This document shows positions 34,236-46,300 of a stretch of DNA of 64,000 bases, piece by piece (positions within the stretch are counted from its first letter, which is position 1; each line of letters starts with the position of its first letter). The DNA is taken from the NCBI GenBank assembly GCA_016165875.1, contig JABBOT010000003.1, positions 25,210,385 to 25,274,384 on the forward strand, written 5' to 3'. Position numbers and translations under genes: made by a program. This DNA comes from Acanthopleura granulata. Its lineage: Eukaryota; Mollusca; Polyplacophora; Chitonida; Chitonidae. Below the pieces are notes generated by a model. The model did no database searches, had not been told where the DNA came from, and saw only the letters and a list, made by a program, of their open reading frames with translations.

Positions 34236-35260
34236 TGTATCCTGTTCCAGAGCAGCAACAATAACAGCAACATTGTGGTTTTATATTATATTCACTAATT
34301 AACACTGATTAATTTCACCGACTGTTATCAGGTGTACCCTGAACGATGAAAACAATTAGGTCAACACGTGACCGTAGTGGTAAACCTTTGGAATAAGAAG
34401 GGCATTTTTCAAACTGGCGGACATTTTTCAACATGGCAACCAAACTCATGCGAACATTGCGGCCTTGATGTCTTAATTTCCACTAACTATGTGAGACACA
34501 TGTACTGCGCCAAAGAAATGAGTTTCAAAAAGTTTTCCCCATATCATAATCTACAAGTGTGCCAAATGTCGTGCATCTATCATCAAAGGCACAATTGTCC
34601 CATATGCCTGACCTGTATGCTCTACTATATGGAATACTGCATTACATGTTATTCAATGTAGCTACAATGCGGATAGTCTTGCCAGCCTGTACGCTGTGCT
34701 ATAGGGTGCATAGTCTTGACAGTCAATTGACTGACACGGTTAATCAGTGGACCTGAAAACATGTTGTAAAGCAATCCCATTGTAGACTCAAGTTTATCTT
34801 TTTACCATAGGTACCGTGGTATACATGCTATGCTTTGAGGTGATAGTGGCAGGTCAACATTAGGCGCCTACTGGAGTTAACGCAGTGATCGCATGTTTCG
34901 GGTTTACCTGATAATTGTGTCTATAAATTTCCAAGTGTACGTGTTTTCCCATGAAGAAGAGAAAGCTTAAGAAAGCCTTTTGTCTTTTTGATATCCAAAC
35001 TTATTTCTTGATTTTTTTGTTAATCCATGTGTTCCGAATTTGTTCTGAGACAATTTCAGCAATTATCATGACATGACCCTTTGCCGAACCTTTGTAGATC
35101 GTTTTGTGAAACAGGCCACAGCCCTATTTAGATATCAGATTTAAAAGATGAGTAATAGATAATGTTGCTCACAAGTCGCATCCCTATCGTTTAACCTGAG
35201 AGGTACCACAGGGACCGGAGGTATAGGTATGTCGTCAAGAAGGTCGCACACCTGGTGTGA
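34236..35260 (+). other. Gene-free stretch
   Basis: Nothing recognised apart from a 97-codon ORF (34,368-34,661) without known motifs. Confidence 0.4.
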
Positions 35261-35634
35261 AGTTTTTATCACGTGCACCGCACGTGATAGGGAAAATGTA
35301 CATACGGCTTAATGAGGTACAGAGCCTGAGTGAATAGTGTAATACACCTGGCGTGATGACGTTGTGTTTTCGTGTCTTCTCTCAATTATTTAGAATTATT
35401 ATAAAAATTAAATTACATTAAATTATATATAAATTAAGTTATATTAAATTATAGATTGAAGTTTTTTTTCATGATGAACTATGTTTTTTTTGGTAAAGGA
35501 TGAATGAAGGGGCTGATTTTTGATTGTTATACAGAACATGGACAATCACAGACAATCACAAAAAAAATAACGAGACATTACACAAAAAACAGATTCGTGC
35601 TCAGATCAAAAGCTTACTTTCGGTGAAACTGGTT

Positions 35635-35650
35635 GGTCCTGAGAAGGACC
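35635..35650 (-). terminator. Histone-type 3' stem-loop, cassette 3 (best preserved)
   Basis: Minus strand GGTCCTTCTCAGGACC: a perfect 6-bp stem with a 4-base TCTC loop. It is preceded by CCAAA and followed by AACCAG and the purine element CCGAAAGTAAGC. It lies about 305 nt after the RING stop but 40 nt after another stop at 35,690. Confidence 0.65.
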
Positions 35651-35955
35651 TTTGGAGGTGTGGGCGGTTCAGGCTTGTGGCCCCGGCCGTCAAGCGTTGA
35701 AGAGGAGGCTGGGCTGGAGATGAGGAAGGAGGCAGCTGGCAATGGAGGTTTTCAGATAGGTAACACTTGCATGACGATCATCAACCGATACCAAGACAGT
35801 GGGCGCGTGTAAATAGAGACAGTGACAATTCTGGGCCAGAACGGTCAATGGGAAGAGGTGAAGGAAGAGGTTGAAAGCCACAACAAAGACATCTTTCTGC
35901 TTCGGTGCTGGATGGGCCATGTATTGAACGCACGTTACAGTATCCCAGGAGTCTC

Positions 35956-36599
35956 TTACCTTGAGCACATTTTTCTTTCTGCTTGCAGTGTGAGGGGTTT
36001 ATAGGTATAGATGGTAAATCTTCGTCTGAACGTTGATCTACATACCGGGCACCTCCCCTATGCGATGGATGATCGGTGCAGCCTTCACATATCACAGCAT
36101 GGTGACACGGTGATAAGCAGCTATTGGCAGGCCTTGATAGGCAAATTATGAGTTGCTTGTCTCCAGCTGATCGTGACGGTGGTGTGGGTGGTGTTGTCTG
36201 CGGTACGTTGTTGGTTCCCCCTCGGACGTAAATTATTTCGACATCGTCGTCTTCATTTGGCTGGTTGTTTCTCCATGATGAAGGCGTGTTTCTTTCACTT
36301 TCCCTTTGTCGGTGGTTCTCAAGCGATTCCATGCGGTCGTTTAGTTCTTCATCTGTTTCATGTTCTCCATTGTCATTCGTCAAACCACGTTCGGGGATGT
36401 ATCTGTATCTAAATGCAGTCAATCTCCCCGGTCTTGCAAGGCTTAGTACCGGTGCTAGTTGGGCTCTGTTTATAGTTGATGGACGTGGAAAGTTTCTTCT
36501 TCTTCTCCTCCTTTCTCTTGTTCCTTGTAGCTCCGGCTCATTTTCAACCTGGATAAATAGGTCTAGCTCACTCATCATGGTTGTGAGATTTCTGATCAT
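35956..36599 (-). pseudogene. Cassette 3: C-terminal RING-finger protein, frameshifted
   Basis: ATG at 36599 (or 36575) follows a TATA-like GTGTAAAAGC. The protein has an Arg-rich stretch (RERRRRRRNF), an acidic disordered middle (NEDDDVEIIYVRGG) and a RING-like region: IICLSRPANSCLSPCHHAVICEGC. The last Cys pair, RCPVCRSTF (36,037-36,051 and on), is in another frame, ending at TAA 35956-35958; the shift lies near 36,052-36,066. The first RING Cys position reads Leu. The arrangement resembles C-terminal RINGs of IAP-like E3 ligases. Either a pseudogene or an assembly error in a homopolymer (GGGG). Confidence 0.6.
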
Positions 36600-36733
36600 A
36601 TAATTCTGTGATAAACAGCGATCACTCAGTCAGTGAGTGTCACCTGAGTGCTTTTACACGATTTGGCTGGCTTGTAAAACCTGGCAGAGGGCCAAAAGCG
36701 CGATTCGAAGAGAATACAATTTCAACGTTTCCG

Positions 36734-36780
36734 ATTGGTCGACAGTCGTTATACTACCACACAGGCATGATACATTTTCA
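36734..36780 (-). promoter_or_regulatory. Cassette 3 upstream promoter region
   Basis: Inverted CCAAT (ATTGG at 36,734-36,738) and the family motif AACACAAGGATTGAAAA at about 36,777-36,793. The TATA-like element is at 36,647-36,656. Confidence 0.45.
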
Positions 36781-36888
36781 ATCCTTGTGTTGTTATCAGC
36801 TTGTAAATTATATGTAGAAATGGGATTAAAAAATTAATAAAATATACATGTCCATAGGGTAGATAGACATAGGTTTTTAGCACGTGTG

Positions 36889-37047
36889 ATTTATTTATTT
36901 ATTTGATTGGTGTTTTAAGCTGTACTCAAGAATGTTTCACTCATACGACGGCGGCCAGCATTATAGTGGGAGGAAACCGGGCAGACCCCGGGGGAAAACC
37001 ACGACCATCCGCAGGTTGCTGGCAGATCTTCCCACGTACGGCCGGAC
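36889..37047 (-). mobile_element. 5'-truncated SINE with 13-bp target-site duplication
   Basis: Tail at the left (ATTTATTTATTTATTTGATT), body up to CGTACGGCCGGAC, tRNA head missing. TTTAGCACGTGTG flanks it at 36,876-36,888 and 37,048-37,060. Truncation at the head with an intact duplication is the signature of target-primed reverse transcription. It inserted into cassette cluster 2. Confidence 0.93.
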
Positions 37048-37060
37048 TTTAGCACGTGTG

Positions 37061-37500
37061 TGTGAAAAAAATGGGTGTCTATGAAACTAATAAGACATAT
37101 CTGTAGACGTATTACATTGTGCTGAGATTAAAAAAAATGTTCTCTTTTCGGGGAGATACATACGATTATGTCTGCATATAGAGACAGGGCTTATTAGTGG
37201 GTTACTTGTGTGTACAGAAATATAAAGAATACAGCTTGAAATATCAGCTTATAGTTGACATATAAATTTCATAATTACAAAAATATATAGACTGGTAATA
37301 TACATAATTTTTTTCAGTACAAATCAGGCCGCTTGGAATGTCTGGCAGCGCGCCAAAAAGCGCGAACCGAAGAGAGAACAATTTCGACGTTTCACATTGA
37401 TCGACAGCTGTTATACTGCCACACAGGCTGTCTGCATTTTCAATCCTTGTTATCACGCCGTGTTATCAGTTTGTAAATTATATGTAGAAATATATAATGA
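37061..37500 (-). pseudogene. Cassette 4: promoter and 3' flank without an ORF
   Basis: The promoter block (CCAAT-like and TTTTCAATCCTTG motif, about 37,320-37,460) is close to that of cassette 3. The 3' flank signature TTGTGCTGAGATT and a purine element are at about 37,117-37,150. The ORF and stem-loop between them are missing. Confidence 0.5.
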
Positions 37501-37762
37501 TAAATGATATAATGAAATAAAATATATCATACGCGTGTATAGAGACAGACAGCAAGTGTTATATGCAGATGAAAACCTGGTATAATTTGCTGTATGTATG
37601 TATGTACATTGCTAACAAACCGATTAACGAGGATGAATGTTAGGAGGGCTGATTTTGGTTTGTTTTACATAAAATTGACAAAATCACAGACATTAAATAT
37701 TACACACGTAACTCATATATTGTGATCAGATTAAAGGCTTTCTTTCGGGTAAGAATTGGTTT

Positions 37763-37776
37763 GCCCTGAAAAGGGC
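37763..37776 (-). terminator. Histone-type 3' stem-loop, cassette 5
   Basis: Minus strand GCCCTTTTCAGGGC: 5-bp stem and the canonical TTTC loop. It is preceded by CCAAAC and followed by AAACCAATTCTTACC and the purine element CGAAAGAAAGCC. Very close to the metazoan histone mRNA 3' consensus. Confidence 0.68.
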
Positions 37777-37873
37777 GTTTGGAAAAACAGAAACAAAACA
37801 AAAAGGTTTGTGGTAGAGCGCTTCATTGCGGCGACTTCTACGCTCGGTTCTTCTGGTAGCACGGTGCTATGGC

Positions 37874-38135
37874 TTACCTCACTGCGGCGGCCTGGGCATG
37901 TCGTTGGCGCTGGCTTGCTTGCCGTCGCTGTGCCGCGGGCGGTCTTTCAGCTCTCGGTCTTACGGTGATGTCTGCCGTTGCTGCTACACAGGCTTGCAAC
38001 AGCCGCTCCCAAGCGTGTTTTTTCACCGCTTTAGCGGTTGATTTCTTCCCCCTGTAGTCGTATTTTAACGTCTCTTCATATCGTTAACGGGCTCGCCCGC
38101 ATTCTATCGCACGCCGTTCTAGCTCGTCTGCCACA
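37874..38135 (-). pseudogene. Cassette 5: short basic ORF with an internal stop
   Basis: Minus-strand frame VADELERRAIECGRAR, a TAA, then RYEETLKYDYRGKKSTAKAV and an Arg/Gln/Ala-rich tail ending at TAA 37874-37876. RRAIECGRAR-RYEETLKYDY resembles the helical core of cassettes 1 and 2. The KK-TAKAVKKHAWERL segment is slightly reminiscent of Myb/SANT-like DNA-binding domains, not a firm call. No in-frame ATG seen. Confidence 0.45.
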
Positions 38136-38253
38136 TTGACGTGTGTAGTGGCAAGTGAGTGAGTTTGCCTTGTATATGACTGAGCAGGCTTGTAAAGTCT
38201 CCCAGCGTGCCAATAATTGCGAACCGGAGAGAAAGCAAAATTCTGTGTGTCTG

Positions 38254-38325
38254 ATTGGTTGGTAGGGGGTTATGCTACGGAGATGGGTGTGAATTTTCAA
38301 TCCCGGTGTTTTGCCCGTATAGCGA
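38254..38325 (-). promoter_or_regulatory. Cassette 5 upstream promoter region
   Basis: Inverted CCAAT (ATTGG at 38,254-38,258), the family motif near 38,296-38,312 and an ATAGCGATTTCGCC block at 38,318-38,333 also present upstream of cassette 2. Confidence 0.45.
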
Positions 38326-38351
38326 TTTCGCCGATGTCAACTGCGTATTTA

Positions 38352-38354
<3 letters not shown>

Positions 38355-38429
<75 letters not shown>
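38355..38429 (+). repeat. (CA)n(TA)n compound microsatellite
   Basis: About 20 CA units followed by about 17 TA units, at the same position beside cassette 5 as the tract at 10,648-10,736 beside cassette 2. Confidence 0.95.
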
Positions 38430-38430
<1 letters not shown>

Positions 38431-38589
38431 TCCCAGTACACATATAAAACTTTAAAAGACATAAAACAATCCAAGTGTACACAAAAAATATATTGATCAG
38501 TAACACATGTAAAAACAAACAAGTGGACTGTGAACAAAATGTAGTGCTTTCCTATGAGAAATTATCTCGACAGAATAGGGCTACCTCTA

Positions 38590-40362
38590 GACCACTCAAC
38601 CAACCAGCTTTCTACAAAAAATAGAAGGTAGTTGACCGGTAGACGCATGTTCGCTGTAGAGATGGTCGACATGTATTGCTGGCGATTTGGTGCCTGACTC
38701 TGAGGTCCTTGGTTCGAAACCCGCATAGGCATCAGCCAATTTCAGCACTAGAACCTGTGCTATATTAAGAAAGTGTAATCTCTAATAACGATAATACTGT
38801 TACTTAAATTCATTTTCTAAATGACACCTCCCAATCTGTTCCATCTGGAATCGGATGCTTAATTGGATTATACATATGGGAATGTTTGAGCCGACTTCAA
38901 CACTGGGTTTTCACAAATATTGCATCTGTAAACAAGCATTCTAGAAGCATTAAACTGTGAAAGCCAGACATGTTTCTTGTCGGTTTGAGCCAACAGAATA
39001 ACTTGGTTAAATCTATAGTAGAGCAAAAAAGACATGATTTTTGCCAAACTGGGCGAAACAGATCAAAACTTGATTTCACTAAGGAAAGTTACTGAATTTC
39101 AATTTAGAGTACAATAAAAAAGCCCAAGCCCAAAACAGGACCATAATGTTGGAAACGGACGAAATAGCTCCAAAATTCGTCAGCATCAAATAGGTATTTG
39201 ACAGCTTAAAGGAATTCACCATGGACAAATTACGTCAATTTATTTTTACAAAACCAACCGGAATAGTAAACCGTTACAGATGTGTGTGGTTTTAAAAGGA
39301 AAGATTATTGGTTGGATGCTGTCAGAAATATTCAGCCTGTTGAGACTGAAAAGGATCATTTGGGGATGTTAGGTGGGCTGGGCTATATGAACAGGTATAA
39401 TAATGGATACAGTATCTGTGTATTCCACCGTCCGCCAAAAAAAATAAAGAATAGCCTAGGTAGATAATTTAAAATTTCAGGAGTTTTCAATGACCAAATC
39501 TTAATTTTATATGAAGACTTTATCTCGCATTTATTTTTGAGAGTTATCCAATTTAAAAACATGACAAATATTTATATTTCACAATGACCCAGGAGCCTCT
39601 TAGCAATGTGAATACTGTGAGTCCAAGTCCATCTGTGGCCGACGTAGGCCTACTTCCTTTCCAGTCATGAGTTAGTAAAGTTTGCCAACAACCTGCGCAT
39701 GACCATGGGTTTTCTCTGGACTATGTCCAGTTTCTTTCAAAAAAGTATAGAATTCTGGCCTTCATCCATAAGTGAAATATTCCTTAGTGCGTTGTACAAT
39801 TCCAGTCAAATAATAAGTATTCTTTTTATAAAAAATTGTAATACCTTAAATTTAACCCAACATTTTTTATTTGAAATATTCATTTTCTACTTCATTCTCT
39901 CTCTAAAAAGAAAAGCAAACAACGCTTCATGTCCTGCGTTCATGTTACATTTTAAAACTGTCCCTGAAATAACTATGTTTATCTGAAACAAAAAGAAACA
40001 ACCTTTTGGCAGTTTTTGTGAAAACTGAAGGTGTTACAGTTCAGATTTAACTTAGTATTAACATTAAGATTTGTGCTGTGGTTGATAGACAAACGAGAAA
40101 TAGTTCCGCTTGGCTATGAATTGTAAGCTACAGGGAAGACGTCACCCGTTTAAAAACAAGCGCACCCCCCATAACTGAGCGGGAACGACACACGAGGGCT
40201 GCCTGGTCATGTGACCATACAACCAATAAAATCTCTTACTCCATATTGCACCATCGGCCTAAAGCCACACGGAGCTGATAGATAACCCAGCGCAGGCAGA
40301 CAGGGCGAAGTTGTTAAACGAATACCACAGTTTACTGACAACGGTGCTAAAAAGTCAGCAAG
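38590..40362 (+). other. Gene-free stretch before gene A exon 1
   Basis: No gene recognised. A tRNA-like GGTTCGAAACCC lies near 38,710. CCAAT-like sequence near 40,220 may belong to the gene A promoter. Confidence 0.45.
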
Positions 40363-43300
40363 ATGATGAAGGCTACACGAGGACAGAGGATCACAACTTT
40401 AGTGTTTTCAATCCTGAAGATACTTGTAGGTAAGCACTATATGTCTTGACTATGCCGCAGTCACCAGGGTTGACATGTAGCTCTGTTACTTTAATCAGCC
40501 AACAGAGCCGTGGTCGGACAGCAAACTAGGTCGCTGAGGCCGATGTCTTCAATACGCCTTGCTTACATTTACCCTATGCCCAGCCTATCCAGATTTTAAG
40601 ACGCCCGTGAAGTTTTCTGATCAGAGTATATCGCGAAAACAACAACAACAAAAACAAAAAACAACATCCAAGTGAAAACATTGGACATCGAATAATGTCG
40701 ATAATACAGACCAGAGAAACTGCTGAGACAATGGTGAATTATCTGTATATGTCTTTGTGCGCATGTTTGTAACTTCTGTACATATATATATAAGCGTGTG
40801 TATGCCACTCTGTTGTTACATCCTATACTGTGGTAGAAAATAGAAAGTAGTGTTTTACAAAGCAACGTTTCGTGTATGCAGATAAGCAGCCGTGTGCAAT
40901 CTTGTGGTAGGAACCAGTCTGTGCCTGGCACAGAAAGCTCCACGCGCATGTGCTAACGCACAAGTTGTTTCTGAGAATGATATCCTATAGCTCGACTTTT
41001 CGCATGTGAAATCCACTCTACTTTAAAGCCATATTTTTAGCTACTAAACATCCTCTGATTGCTACATGTCTACGTTCTGCGTTAATATATGTGAAGTGCA
41101 ACACCTGTGTGTGTATTTAAAGTGAAAATGTAAGTTGCAAAACGTTTATCAGCAAAAAAAAAAAAAGAATCTGTGACGACACTTTGCTGTTCAATATGGT
41201 CAAAAAAGTCCACCGTAGCACCTCAGTCAAAAAATGCGAAAATTTTTTGAAATTGGCCTTTTAGATGAGGCAAACTTTGTTTAAATGTGGTCTAGCGAAG
41301 ACTATCTATAAGGGAACACGTCCCATCTTCACTTGGATTTATAGCAATTTGAGCCCTGTTCCGTTTAAAATTCTATTCCATTTCTTGAGTACGGCGTTTA
41401 ACAAGATTCTAAAAATAAAGAAAGCTAAGACACCTAGTTTGTGGAAATTAACATAGGATTTGAGAAAAGTGAATAGTCAGTGGGCGGTCGGAATATTTTT
41501 CGAAATGATGAAGGCAAGTGTTTTCGTTTCTTTTTTGATGAACCACATATATCAACGATACGGAGTGGTGGGTGAGTTGTTCATCTTCATCGGATTTAAC
41601 TCGAGTCACCGTTATTACTAATTCTTGCCGCAATTTTCTGTCAATGTAATTATGTTTTAATACAGACCAGTAGCCATCAAACTACTCAACATTGCATGGA
41701 ACAAAAATCGGCGACACCATGAAGTATGACTATTCGTCGTCACAAAGCATTAGCATAGCTGAACCTCTATAAAGAACAATCGCACGTAGGAATCACTTCC
41801 ATTCGGTTGTTGTTTAACACCCTATTCAAGAAGTTTTCACTTATATGATATTCCGGTGAGTTTTATATTTAGAGAAAATTGGAGTGTTCAGGGGTATAAA
41901 CCACTGACCTTTGGCAAGACCTATTGATGAACTTTCCCGCATTCGACGTACAGATTTTCTCACCACAAGCGTCGTAGACCGCACATGTATAGGAAAGATC
42001 AAATACATGTATCACGGTAATGATGTAATAAGTTCTCTTCCTTTTTTGAAGAGAGCAATGGGTACATGGGACAAATCCCTTCACCTATACCTCCCCCCCG
42101 TCCCCTTTATTCCATTCGATGGAGAACTAGCCTCCGGTATACCATACACATCGTTGGCAACTGAAATAAATCGCCGAGTCGCAGGTGTTACTCTTCAAAC
42201 ACTCACGAGAGAATTGATCTAAAACAACACACTACTTGCCCTTAAACCGATGTGATCATTTTTTTTTGTCCGGCTTATTTTATCCTGTTTCAGGTGTACA
42301 TCGCTTACAGTGTACAAATATTTGAACGGGAGTTGTTTTGTCCTGATGTGGTTGTATCTCATAGCTTCAGGTAGTTAGTTGTATCCTGGTAGGGTCTTTG
42401 GTCCTTATTACATCCTGTTACGTACCTGTTTTTTCTTCTCTCACCTAAATATTAATAATAGTTATTAAGATTTTATGCAGGGTGTATGACATGCTATGAC
42501 CCTGCTGAGTTCCGAACGCCCTGAGCTGAAGACGAAGGCTTTACGAGACTTAGCAGGGCCATAGCATGTCATACACCCTGCTTAAAATCTTAATGACGAA
42601 TTTATTACCCAACAAGCCTGTCAGCTTCATGATCTTTCGTTGGAAAGAAAACAAAATCAGCACTGGTAGGTCTGCCTGCCTTACAGATGAAGTAGGCCTA
42701 CATGTAGATTTTGAAATTAACTTACAGGCAAGCTATTTATTCACTAAAACAACAACTTTCTCCCAATAATCCTGTGTCCCTAGTTAAATAAAGATTGGCA
42801 AATCTATCTTAGTGCAAATCTGAAGAGTCAGTAGCAAACTGTTCTTAATCAGACGTGACTGCTCTGATTTTTGCTGGTGGAGAGTTTCTATGGGAAAGGA
42901 TGATTGCACAAGTTAACAAGCGGAGTATTGGTACAGCATACGTCTTATTTCGAATTATATTTGACTTAAATTACCTTTTTTATTCAGTAAAAGCAGACGT
43001 CACGGTAAGAGTTGTTTCCCTTTTATACATTGAAACATAACGATCTATCGGCGACGGTTGTTTGAGTGCAGAAGGTTATAAAAAACGCTTTGAATTTGTA
43101 GTTAGCTGGATGAAACAAGTAGAATATAACAATTACATCATACCTTATAAATATCTTAGCTGAATCTGTTTTTCTGAAGTAACGTATCTCTTGTGTCACT
43201 GAAGCGAGACCAAAAGAAACTGTTGCCATGTTGAATTTAACACGACCCGTTTGTCAGCTGTCAAAACGGTAGTATGAATCCCTACAACCTGTTTGATTAG

Positions 43301-46300
43301 CCAATCAAAATGCACCATTATGCATATGTATATATATATATATAAATGTGACAGCGGTACTGATTGTATAGAGAGGTCCGGCTTGAATTCCGTTAAGCCT
43401 TGCAGGCCTGAAGCTAAACCAACGCGGATGTTAAGCAGGCGTGTTATTTTAATTAACGATCAAAGTTGAGTTATGAGGTCAGGGTCTCTTGGGGACAGAA
43501 AACATTTCGGGCAGCTTCTTTTACACGTTATAACAGGTCTACATCGTTGTCCAGAGCTACATAGGGCCTATGTGCGCATGTCTGCATATCATGAGGTCTT
43601 CTGTAAGTTGCATCCATACGTTGCGATTTGACGTTTGAACTCTTCGAATTGGACTGGACTATAAATACTGGAATGAAAATAGACCAAGCGTTATTTGATG
43701 TAATTTCTTTGAATTGGGGTCATCACATCCTGTGTTATCGCAACGCGTATGATGCAGCCTATTGTACTTTCATTTGACTATATAGTCGAATTCGACGGGT
43801 TGAATATCGAAGTGGTGAAGCATGACATATCACATCGTGTTGGTACACGCATGCTTGTGCATGTCCCGAACAACATATAGCTATGCATGATTTCAACATG
43901 AACCAACAGTTCACAACAGACGTAATGTTAGCCCATAATTAAAGTTATAGGTTACCTAGGCCTGTATACAGTCACATAGGCGTAGGAATCGGGGGGGGGG
44001 AGAGGGGGCAGTCCCGGGGGATATCATTTCGCACCCTCAGGTTTGCTGTTGGTGAAATTTTTCCACACAAGACCAATGTTACGAAATGCTTGGGGTAGTG
44101 ACAAACAAGGCATGAAATTTGCCCTGACACGACCGTAAGTCTCTCTGACGAAAAAGCTAATTATTATATCTGTTATATGAGACCACAATCTAGGCCGAGT
44201 GTATAAGCCAGTGGTTTCTAGGATAAGACCTATTTTCGAAACGAGAGAAGCCTATATATCCAGAAAAGGTACGACAAATTACAAAATAGTCGCAGTTTAC
44301 TATATGTACGCTATATAACGGCTACGGGCCCCGCTACAGTGATTCGTAGGCGTGCGCCCAGACTGCTCGGCCTCCGAGGACTCGATTCTTAATTGGTATT
44401 AGATTTTAACAGTTACCTTCATAATATTTTCTTTTGGAACAGTGTATGATTTTATTTTACGACACATTTTTACCCAAAGTGTAGTATTTCAGAAAAGAAC
44501 AAACACAAAGAGGGTGCAGATGTGGCTAGATGTATCCTGGTAATCAGTACAAGTCTACGTGTACATCCATCACTGTTGCCAAGCATGGCGGAGACCTTCA
44601 CTCGTACCTTACTCGCTGGTGCATTTACAACATTAGCACTGTGTAAGACAATACAGAAAGTATGTGGATCAAAGATTCAGAAAATACCTAAAGTTAGCTA
44701 TTGTTTTTAAATTTTAATTTTCTCACCTCAGTTATTAACAAATGAGAAGCACTGATTGTATATTTCTTCTTGAGAATGTAATAGTATTTGGGTCGTTTTC
44801 TTCAAGTCTGTTTGATCAAGACACCGGACCGACCAGTCCTGTTTCCTTGCTGTAACGTTTAAATGCAAGAGACACAGCAACAACTGCCATTTTTAAAGTC
44901 TTTGGTATGGCCCAATCCGGCGCTTGAACCTGGACCAAAGGTTCACAGTTCACCTTTGACACCCTGGTTTTCTCCACCCATACAACTGATCACCATCATG
45001 TATTTCAAAAGTTCCTAAGCCTTAATGAACCGGCAAATACAAACATAAACAGTATATAACCATGGTTATATAGTATAGGTTACAATTTATAGTTATAAAG
45101 TTAAGAGCACATGCATCACTTCAAACTACATAGTCTGAAAAGTGCCATAAGTACATGTTCACAAAACTGTCAAAAAAGAGTAGTATCCAAATCTTCTAAT
45201 CTGTGTGTGGGTGAAAGAGTATTGAATGAAAATAATTTCTTCTGCAGTTGTGTGTTGATGTTTGAGACATTCTATTACTATCAATTAATACACGTGTATA
45301 TTATCTAATCAATATATCAGGTTCAAGCTAATGTGTACTCCTACTTGACTGTACCCATACAGTATCGAATATGTCTGCAAGCAATGCATATACATTTGAA
45401 AGCTATAGTATGTTTGCCTAATATCTGTTACTGAAACTATAATCCTGTTCATCAATGTTTCTTGGGCATGTATGATTCTTCAAACTCGTTCCATTGTACC
45501 GTTCATACATCTGTTGCAATGTTTTCTTATCGCTGGTCTTATTTCTCGAAACCAGTAGCAGTCGGTGGAAGCCAACATCAATGTTGCGCACACATTTGGT
45601 CTTAAACCGCTGCCATTTTGGTTGCAAGCATGGCTGTTTTGTTTTTGTGCTATATTTAGCCTTCAGCGGGCTGATATACAGGGCGGCGCGGCTAATCGCT
45701 CTTTGATTTCGGTCGTCAGACAATAGGGCTTCGGTAGTGATTCGGCCTAGTTCCACGCGATATATTCCGCACTTTGATTTAAGAATTCTCATAATTGTGC
45801 CTCTGTCACGAGAACTTTTGATTTAATACAAGTTGTCAAATTATCCCACTTTCCGAGACAGTTTTATATAGACCCCCTCTCATTGGGGCGAACTTGAACG
45901 CTGCACCGAACAGCCTAATATGCACATACATATGACCCTGTCGTCGTTACATGACGTTCAAAACATTGTTGACCTTAAACCTCAAGCATCACACCATCCT
46001 GAAAACCGTAATGATACATATCCATTTAAATTTACCATAGCGGTTTTTTGTTTTTGCCTTTTCCTTTTTTGGCTGTATTCTGTGTGGATTCTGTATACAA
46101 ATTTTGTATACACTCGCTTTTTAATGCCTGAATTCTTTACTTGTCCTGGTAAAAGGCTGCGTGTATTCTAGGGTAAAGGAAAGGTAGACCAATAATTTAA
46201 TGGGTTAAATTATGTAGGTATAGGAGACCTTTTGACATTTCCCACGCCTCAGGCTCCATATGTACACAAAAACTAGAAAGTCACTGTATGACAGCTGTAT

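Noticed and set aside
35781..36060. C-terminal part of the 272-codon minus ORF
   Set aside because: Past the frameshift near 36,060 this frame no longer matches the RING, whose last Cys pair lies in the other frame.
38217..38537. ORFs rich in Thr-His, Tyr-Ile or Cys-Val repeats
   Set aside because: Translations of the (CA)n(TA)n microsatellite; the same holds for 10,455-10,799 and 9,277-9,538.
44522..44710. Possible extra first exon (MAETFTRTLLAG)
   Set aside because: Hydrophobic start but no similarity to the shared first exons of genes A and B and no donor in the needed phase was evident.
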